In this document: positions 57,827 to 64,000 of the stretch, piece by piece
Layout of the letters: every line of letters begins with the position of its first letter
Numbering within the stretch: the stretch's first letter is position 1
Source of the DNA: Hypoxylon rubiginosum
Lineage: Eukaryota > Ascomycota > Sordariomycetes > Xylariales > Hypoxylaceae
DNA length: 64,000 nucleotides
Assembly: GCA_902806565.1 (NCBI GenBank)
Contig: CADCXA010000055.1
Coordinates: 1,736,001-1,800,000, forward strand
Direction: 5' to 3'
Position numbers and translations under genes: made by a program
The notes under the pieces: generated by a model
Databases searched by the model: none
The model's input: the letters and a program-made list of their open reading frames with translations, nothing else
Told to the model about the DNA's origin: nothing

Positions 57827-59632
57827 GACTATCTACCTAAGGTAGGGTAAGATTCCTAGCGAGAGGCGGTCGACATGTACATACCTTGTATATCTTGCGA
57901 GAAATAAGCCAGCCTCCCACGTTTTTACGCAAACTCCGAGAGATCGGTAGCGGATGGATACGTGCATGCGTCAGCCCTAGAGCTTTAACAGGCTTGGTTT
58001 GTTGATGTAGCGTATGTGGTTAGTTGGGTATGTAATACAACTGCCATTAACGTACTATCTCGTGCCTATTCGCTGTTCCCCTATCCCTTAACTTTCCGAC
58101 GTGGTAAGGGGGAGTCAAGATCATAAACACTAGGTACCTAATGTATGTCTCGTCAACTTCCAAGGACAGCGTTTAATAGTGTGGTCTAGATGGAAAGGCT
58201 TGAGAGGGCGATACCCACGTCCCGGTGGAATAGTGTCCCGATTTCGTGCCTGTCTTGGCATGTATACTAAATCCTATCACCTGAAAGTCTCACCATAAGC
58301 ACCTTATTCTAACGTGGGACCTGCAACGTGCCCTACATCCGGGTCTTAAGTCCAGACAGATGCATGCGACATCCCATTTCCCCTTATTCCCTTCTGACGC
58401 TAGCTGTCCTGATCTCTAGTACATACCCAGATACTGCGATCAACCCAAGCTCCTAGACCGTAATAATGGTTATTCACAGCCTCCATATACATTTGAGTGA
58501 GTGGATGTCAAAATAATCCTTGACCTTCGGCGCCCGTCAAGATTCCGATAGTCTTCAAGCCGGGACATAACAACATGCCGCTGCGAGAGTAGGCTCCCGT
58601 TGCGAGAATAGGCACTGGGCCGAGCTAGGTTTCTTGATGCCCAGAAGTAAAAAAAGACCATGCTCAAACGTTGATAGTCTATAGAATAGCTAGACGCTTA
58701 CGTACATTTTCTAGTTACCTAAATCACGACCAATGGCATTGTATGCTGGCCTCGAATATCATGGATGTATCTGATGTCGGCTTAATAATCATGTCACGGC
58801 GAGCAGAGCTGAGAGGTAGCATGCGCAACATGACGGATCTTGGCGGGGATAGCAATCTAAGTCCCCCTTTTAGCATCTCTAGCATCGATGCACAGGTCAT
58901 CAACTCGCAGCTCAAGAAGAAGCAAATTGGCCTACTCATGCAACTTAAACACAATGTCTAGAGTTCATTGGCGAGGTGAGCAATTAGCGCGGAGTTAAAG
59001 GAACTATATCCGATTCGACTATCCAATGACTGCATCGTTCGTCAGGGTTGTCCACTTCTGGCCGTTCTTCAGCGACGTGGATATCGAGGGAATCTGCGGC
59101 GAGGAGACAGGGTAGACCACCAAGGTAATTGGGGATCTGCCGAGGATAATGAGATCATGCTTCGTACATTTTGGGGGGAATGGAGTCTAGGATGGTTGGA
59201 TCATATTAGTAATACCAAGTTTGGTGCCTAAGCCATGATTCGAGCGTCGGCGATAGACGATAGGTATATGATGAACCCATCATTCGGTTCGGCGATACTC
59301 GAAACCAATGCCTATTAAAGGGTTGTCGAGCGCCTCTTGCCTTGGTGAGATATGTTACTAAGGTCTTTCTTTATACTTGCATCAATATTTACAAGACTCA
59401 GGGTAGATACTCGATACTCGATACTCGGGGTAGGGACACTCGGGTTACGAATAGCACGAAAGGAAGCTACATATACCTACCTCATACGTCTCGACTCATC
59501 TAATCAACTCAGTAAGTGCCTAACCAATACCTCCCGCGGCACCTATTCTTTCTCTTTTTTTAAGGTTTATTGGTTCATCGGACTATCGCTATCGACAAGA
59601 AAAGACGTATAAGTCATCGCTAACAATCTGCC
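57827..59632. other. Intergenic, no gene seen
   Basis: 3' flank of MDV1 and promoter of the reductase gene. A tandem GATACTC repeat lies at about 59406-59427. A short frame at 58671-58961 has no family resemblance. Confidence 0.5.
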
Positions 59633-61100
59633 ATGGAGTACATCCAGGGAATGACCAAACCCACCGTCCCCGTCAAGATGCCTCCTCTTCCCATGGCCCC
59701 AGCTCCCAAGAGCCCTCTGGCTCGCTACAGAATCCTGTCACCCAGCGCCTCAGTACGAGTAAGCCCATTATGCTTAGGAGGCATGAACTTTGGCGACGCT
59801 TGGAGCGAGTACATGGGTGCTTGCGACCAAAAGACGACTGAGGAAATCCTTGACTTCTTCTACGAGCAGGGTGGAAACTTCATCGACACCTCCAACAACT
59901 ACCAGGCTGAGCAGTCTGAGACCTGGATCGGAGAGTGGATGGCGAAGCGTGGTGTTCGTGATCAGATGGGTAAGTTGCCTACCTCATATTCGTATTCCCA
60001 TATGCCAATAGGTCGAGCCTCGGGTCACTGCCTCTTCTTGATTACGGTGGTGACTGCTACTCATTTATTCACTTGGGCTATTGGAGCAGCTGCACTGTAA
60101 TCTCATGAATGGATAGACGCAGGCAAGAACAGGTCTAGCCAGCTACGGTTACTGTACGTGTTTTGGGAGAGAGCTAACATATAAATCTACTATAGTCATT
60201 GCCACCAAGTTCACTACCAACTTCCGTGCTTACCGTCAGGATGAGATCATGATCAATTACCAGGGTAATGGAACCAAGAGCTTGCACGTGTCCGTCAATG
60301 CCAGCTTGAAGAAGCTACAAACCGACTACATCGACCTGGTATGTGAAATAAACTTGCCCATATCTGTGTCAGTATGACGTGCTTACACAAAGGTACAGCT
60401 TTATGTCCACTGGTGGGACGGCAGCACCTCCATCCCCGAAGTCATGCAGGCACTCAACCAGCTCGTCCTCGCCGGCAAGGTTCTCTACCTCGGCGTCAGC
60501 GACACCCCCGCCTGGGTCGTGAGCAAGGCTAACGAGTACGCCCGCGCCCACGGACTCCGGACGTTCAGCGTATACCAGGGCCGGTGGTCGGCCGCGTCGC
60601 GCGACTTCGAGCGCGAGATCCTCCCCATGGCCCGCGCCGAGGGCATGAGCCTGGCCCCGTGGGGCGCGCTCGGCGGCGGCAAGTTCAAGACGGAGGAGCA
60701 GCGCCAGAACCGGGCCAGCGGGCGCTCGAGCGACCCGAGCGAGGCCGAGATCAAGATCAGCCAGGCGCTCGAGGCGGTCGCGAACCGCAAGGGCACCATC
60801 ATTACGAGCGTGGCGCAGGCGTACGTGACGCACAAGGCGCCGTACGTGTTCCCCATCGTCGGCGGGCGCACCAAGGAGCACCTCAAGGCCAACATCGAGG
60901 CGCTGACGCTGTCGCTCGACGACGAGGACATCAAGGAGATCGAGGGCGCCGTGCCTTTCGATCTCGGTTTCCCGGGCGCGTTCCTTTTCGGCGGTGGCGT
61001 GCCTGACAACCAGGCTAAGGTCTGGCTGCTCAGCATGGGCGGCACCACCGACTACGTCCCCTACGAGAAGCCCATCACGCCGAAGAGGGCGGGGGAGTAG
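59633..61100 (+). CDS. Aldo/keto reductase, aryl-alcohol dehydrogenase (AAD) type
   Basis: Three exons (59633-59969, 60196-60338, 60399-61100) encode 393 residues. NADPH-dependent reductases of this group act on aromatic aldehydes and, in some clusters, on polyketide intermediates. The catalytic tetrad is visible: Asp85 and Tyr90 in IDTSNNY, Lys117 in IATKF, His164 in LYVHWWD. Further family marks are LCLGGMNFG near the N-terminus and IPIVGGRT-like [16 protein letters not shown] for cofactor binding. Intron 1 is unusually long for this window (226 nt); intron 2 is GTATGT to GTACAG. Exon 3 is far richer in G+C than exons 1 and 2. No other secondary-metabolism genes flank it. Confidence 0.93.
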
Positions 61101-62131
61101 AGCGCCCGCGCGCTCTTCGACACGTGGACGTGGTTTTCTCGTAGGTATCGATACTCGTAAATACCGACCTAAATAGCTCGGACACCAAAAATAACCTTGA
61201 CCTGATTCGAACCTCGGGGATTTTCGAGCACCGAGGGCTTTGCCTGGCTCTCTGGGCGTGGGATCTGCACATATGTGGTTAAGGGGGATGATATGATCGG
61301 CCGGTTATGGTTTACACCCTTTTTTTTCTTTTTCGAGATGGATTTGGCCACAGGTCGATCTCGCAGATAGTTACACCTATGGATAACATTTTTTCGAGAA
61401 TGAAAAGCAGATCGCAGTTCATACATACTTTTGCTCTGGTATATTGCGGTGTGTTCACATATGCTTGACAGGAGATTTAATGGGTGGTTAAGGGGATCAG
61501 CTAGTAAGGGAAAACCTATAGATGCTATTCTATGAAATACAAAAAAGGGGGATGCCAAAGTCTCCCGAAATGCCATCTCCTAATTCTGAAGTTGCAGTCC
61601 ACATCGACCATTTATCCTTTACCGGTATTTAATCAGTCATACATAATTGCTACTGTGAATTGTTAAAGAGGTCAACAGTTAAGCTCATCAATTGGTGATA
61701 TATAGATACCGCCATAGCTAATATCAAGCATCATTGATGTCGAGTGCAAAAACATATACTTCTATGAGCATTGAAATCAACACTGACGTAATGAGAAACA
61801 ACCCTACTATCTGAGAGCAGGAATTACCTAAGAAACTTCAATCGTAAAGGAAGTCACTGACATTAGGTCCTGCTATTTATGCCTTCCAGATTCCTGCCTT
61901 CCCCTAGATGATCTGCTGACACAAGGGCCTCGATACACTTTAAGTATAGCGTGAAGTCAACTTCTATGTAGTTTTAAACTACAACTACACAACTATTCGT
62001 GAGGTAATGCCTCTATCCTTTCAATCTATTGTGAAGAGCTGTCTGTTTGGCTTCTTTCTCATTCGCAGTGTAAATATGTCATGTCATAAGAAAAGCTGTT
62101 CAATCTGACTTCGAACTCACTCAATATCATC
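61101..62131. other. Intergenic, no gene seen
   Basis: 3' flank of the reductase gene and AT-rich promoter DNA of the next gene. No coding signal. Confidence 0.5.
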
Positions 62132-63717
62132 ATGCCTCCGGAGCCGGTTGCTTTCAATGCCTTCGAATTGCCTACGATTCCCTCGTCCATGGACCCCATC
62201 TCAACTAGTTCGCCAATTACACGAGGATTGACTAGCGCAAGAGTTACTGCCGTCCTGCAGCAGCGTGCTAAGTCATTAAATGTCGACGATAGGTACTTCC
62301 CAGCGCTAGACGTGGTTCAAGATGGAGAGGAAACGAGAGGCAGGATGGCCTCTCCGGCTCGTGCGAATGTAAAGCGAAGAAGATCCATGACTTCTGCTTC
62401 TGGGGATGCTTCAAATAGTCGAGCACCGAGGTAAGCAATTAACCTTGATCAACCTTGGAATTCCTCGATTTCCTTTTTACTACCTCAATGGCCTGTACGA
62501 TATCAGTCCTGACCTAGTGTAGCCAATTCGGCGACCGCTCCAATTCTCGCAATAGACCAGAAAGTCCAACAGCTTCCGTGCACACACGTAACTCCAAGTC
62601 TCGCAACAGCGCCACGTCAAGGACTTCGTCTAAAGGGACCGACTCGCCGAGACGAAGAAAACGGCTAGGTAGTCATTCCGTAAGACGAGTGATACCATAT
62701 CCCGATGCTGTTAGATCGCGAAAACGTTCGAGGGTAGACGGGGCCGAGAACCAAGCCAATCCACTACTTGCACAGCTTCCTCTATCCGGCGATGTTGAAA
62801 CTCACAACAGCGACGGAGAGGTAATCTACGAGAAGAAAGGCGCATTCCGGCTTAAAAGGAACAAGGCAAATCTTGAATTCCGTTTCCCTAAGTCTTTGAG
62901 TCAACCGGAACCGCTATGGCGAGCAGGAGATGGGTTTTCTAGTGACGAGGCCAAGCCAAACTTCATGTTTTCCATGACCGGCACACACAAGCAGAAGAAG
63001 CCCCGACTACTTCTAGGTATAGGCAAACTCCAATTGGAATCTGAGAAGATAGCCAAAGAAGACGCTTCTGGTCGTCATCTCAAACGTTCAAAAGCTCAGC
63101 ATCTAACTGAGTACGACATGGAACGTCGCCGCAGCGTGGCGAAAGATATTTGGCCTACTGTTGAGAACTTCGCCGAGGAGTTAGTAGTACGAACGCGAAA
63201 CCCGACTGTACCGGATAATGAGATAATCATCCCTTCAACCATACCTCCCAAGCCCACACCAGTCCCTCGACCCAGGGAGCTGTTGAAATATGTACCGCCG
63301 TCGTCACGAAAGAGAAAACATTCAGAGTTTGAAAACTTTGGAAGACGTCTCCAAGCCCACGTGTCGGCGTCTGCTGGTAATTTAGAACCTCGAGGCGCGC
63401 ACTTCAATGAGCTTGAGATCGAGAACGACGAAGAATACGAAGATGAAGAAAACGAAGATGAAGAAAGGGAGGGGGAATATGCGATAGAGGAAGACGAATC
63501 TATGCCTGTAACGAGGCATGGTGGAGGTGACGTCGAGGACGAAGAATACAGTAGCTATGACGGAAGCGATTCCGACACTTCTCATGATCGAGGACCTAGC
63601 CCTGTAGACTCGACCGCTTCTGGCCTAGAAGACGCGAGTTCCGAAGAGGCAGAGTCGTATCTGAACGATATGCCGATGGCCGAGTATGTTACGCAGCAAG
63701 CTCTCCGCTTCAGTTAG
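62132..63717 (+). CDS. Charged, low-complexity protein, probably nuclear
   Basis: Two exons, 62132-62430 and 62523-63717, encode 497 residues; the intron is GTAAGC to GTGTAG, phase 2. I do not recognise the family. The N-terminal ~200 residues are Ser/Arg/Asn-rich and carry basic clusters fit for nuclear import (VKRRRSM, SPRRRKRLG, RSRKRSR). A middle segment looks more ordered (KKGAFRLKRNKANLEFRFPKSL, then MERRRSVAKDIWPTVENFAEELVV). A second basic cluster (SSRKRKHSEFENF) precedes a long Glu/Asp tract (about residues 410-450). The tail ends with YLNDMPMAEYVTQQALRFS. The composition is typical of chromatin or RNA-processing factors, but that is only a guess from composition. Confidence 0.8.
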
Positions 63718-64000
63718 GCCTAGTTCGAATAACCCTTCAGTCATTTATATGTCAAGTCGAAACTTTTGGTGGCCTTATAAGTTTGCTGGGTGAAGATTAG
63801 CTCTCACGGGTTATCATCAGTGCTATGTATGATAAACGGGCTGATGAATAGTTGCAATATTAGAAGTTTAAAATGATTGAGATTTCAAGAAATATCGGTG
63901 GAAAAAGACATACCAAATGATGGAGCTTGTTGATGAGCATTTCGAAGCTGGAGGTATGCCTCACCATCAGCGTCGCTCCTCCATCACGATGCTCATATAT
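63718..64000. other. Right edge, no gene seen
   Basis: 3' flank of the preceding gene; nothing else can be supported before the window ends. Confidence 0.5.

Noticed and set aside
61190..61260. GATTCGAACC motif resembling a tRNA T-loop complement
   Set aside because: The flanking bases do not form T-stem, anticodon or acceptor pairs on the minus strand.

Overview
The window is nuclear DNA of a filamentous ascomycete (Pezizomycotina, most likely Sordariomycetes). Genes are monocistronic on both strands, with short GT-AG introns, CTAAC-like branch sites, a single dispersed 5S rRNA gene and an AT-collapsed (RIP-like) inverted-repeat transposon. Xylariales is a guess, based on the 5S sequence and on two [D1,2] twin introns, a class described from Hypoxylon relatives. 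All exon structures here were assembled by hand from reading frame and splice signals.

Layout. 1-5.2 kb: gene-poor left edge with a three-exon ML-type lipid-binding domain gene and a possible solo LTR. 5.3-17.1 kb: housekeeping block with MET13-type methylenetetrahydrofolate reductase, a membrane fatty acid desaturase, a seven-exon MoaB/CinA-type protein and a Ras1-type GTPase. 18.3-22.5 kb: a large unrecognised protein carrying five tandem Zn2Cys6-like cysteine modules. 23.8-29.4 kb (minus): a type II membrane protein with a DXD-like motif, and a NIPA-family magnesium transporter.

29.4-48 kb is the accessory half: 5S rRNA, a nine-exon non-canonical Hsp70-like gene divergent from a SANT-like gene that is cut by an 807-bp TA-flanked foldback element, a PTR2-type peptide transporter, an orphan J-domain protein, and a small protein made almost entirely of Cys-x-Asn/Asp tripeptides. 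49.4-64 kb returns to conserved genes: a PCL/Pas1-like cyclin, BCP1 tail-to-tail with chorismate mutase, the WD40 mitochondrial fission adaptor MDV1, an aryl-alcohol-dehydrogenase-type aldo/keto reductase and a charged, probably nuclear protein.

The strongest unusual signals are: two spliceosomal twin introns (desaturase and peptide transporter), in which the donor G of an outer intron is separated from its U by an inner intron; a transposon insertion whose precise removal restores a continuous reading frame; the five-module zinc-cluster protein; and the Cys tripeptide-repeat protein. The genes do not form one pathway. MET13 (one-carbon metabolism) and chorismate mutase (aromatic amino acids) are unlinked conserved functions. 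The Hsp70-like and J-domain genes lie about 8.5 kb apart, but no functional link can be shown from sequence.
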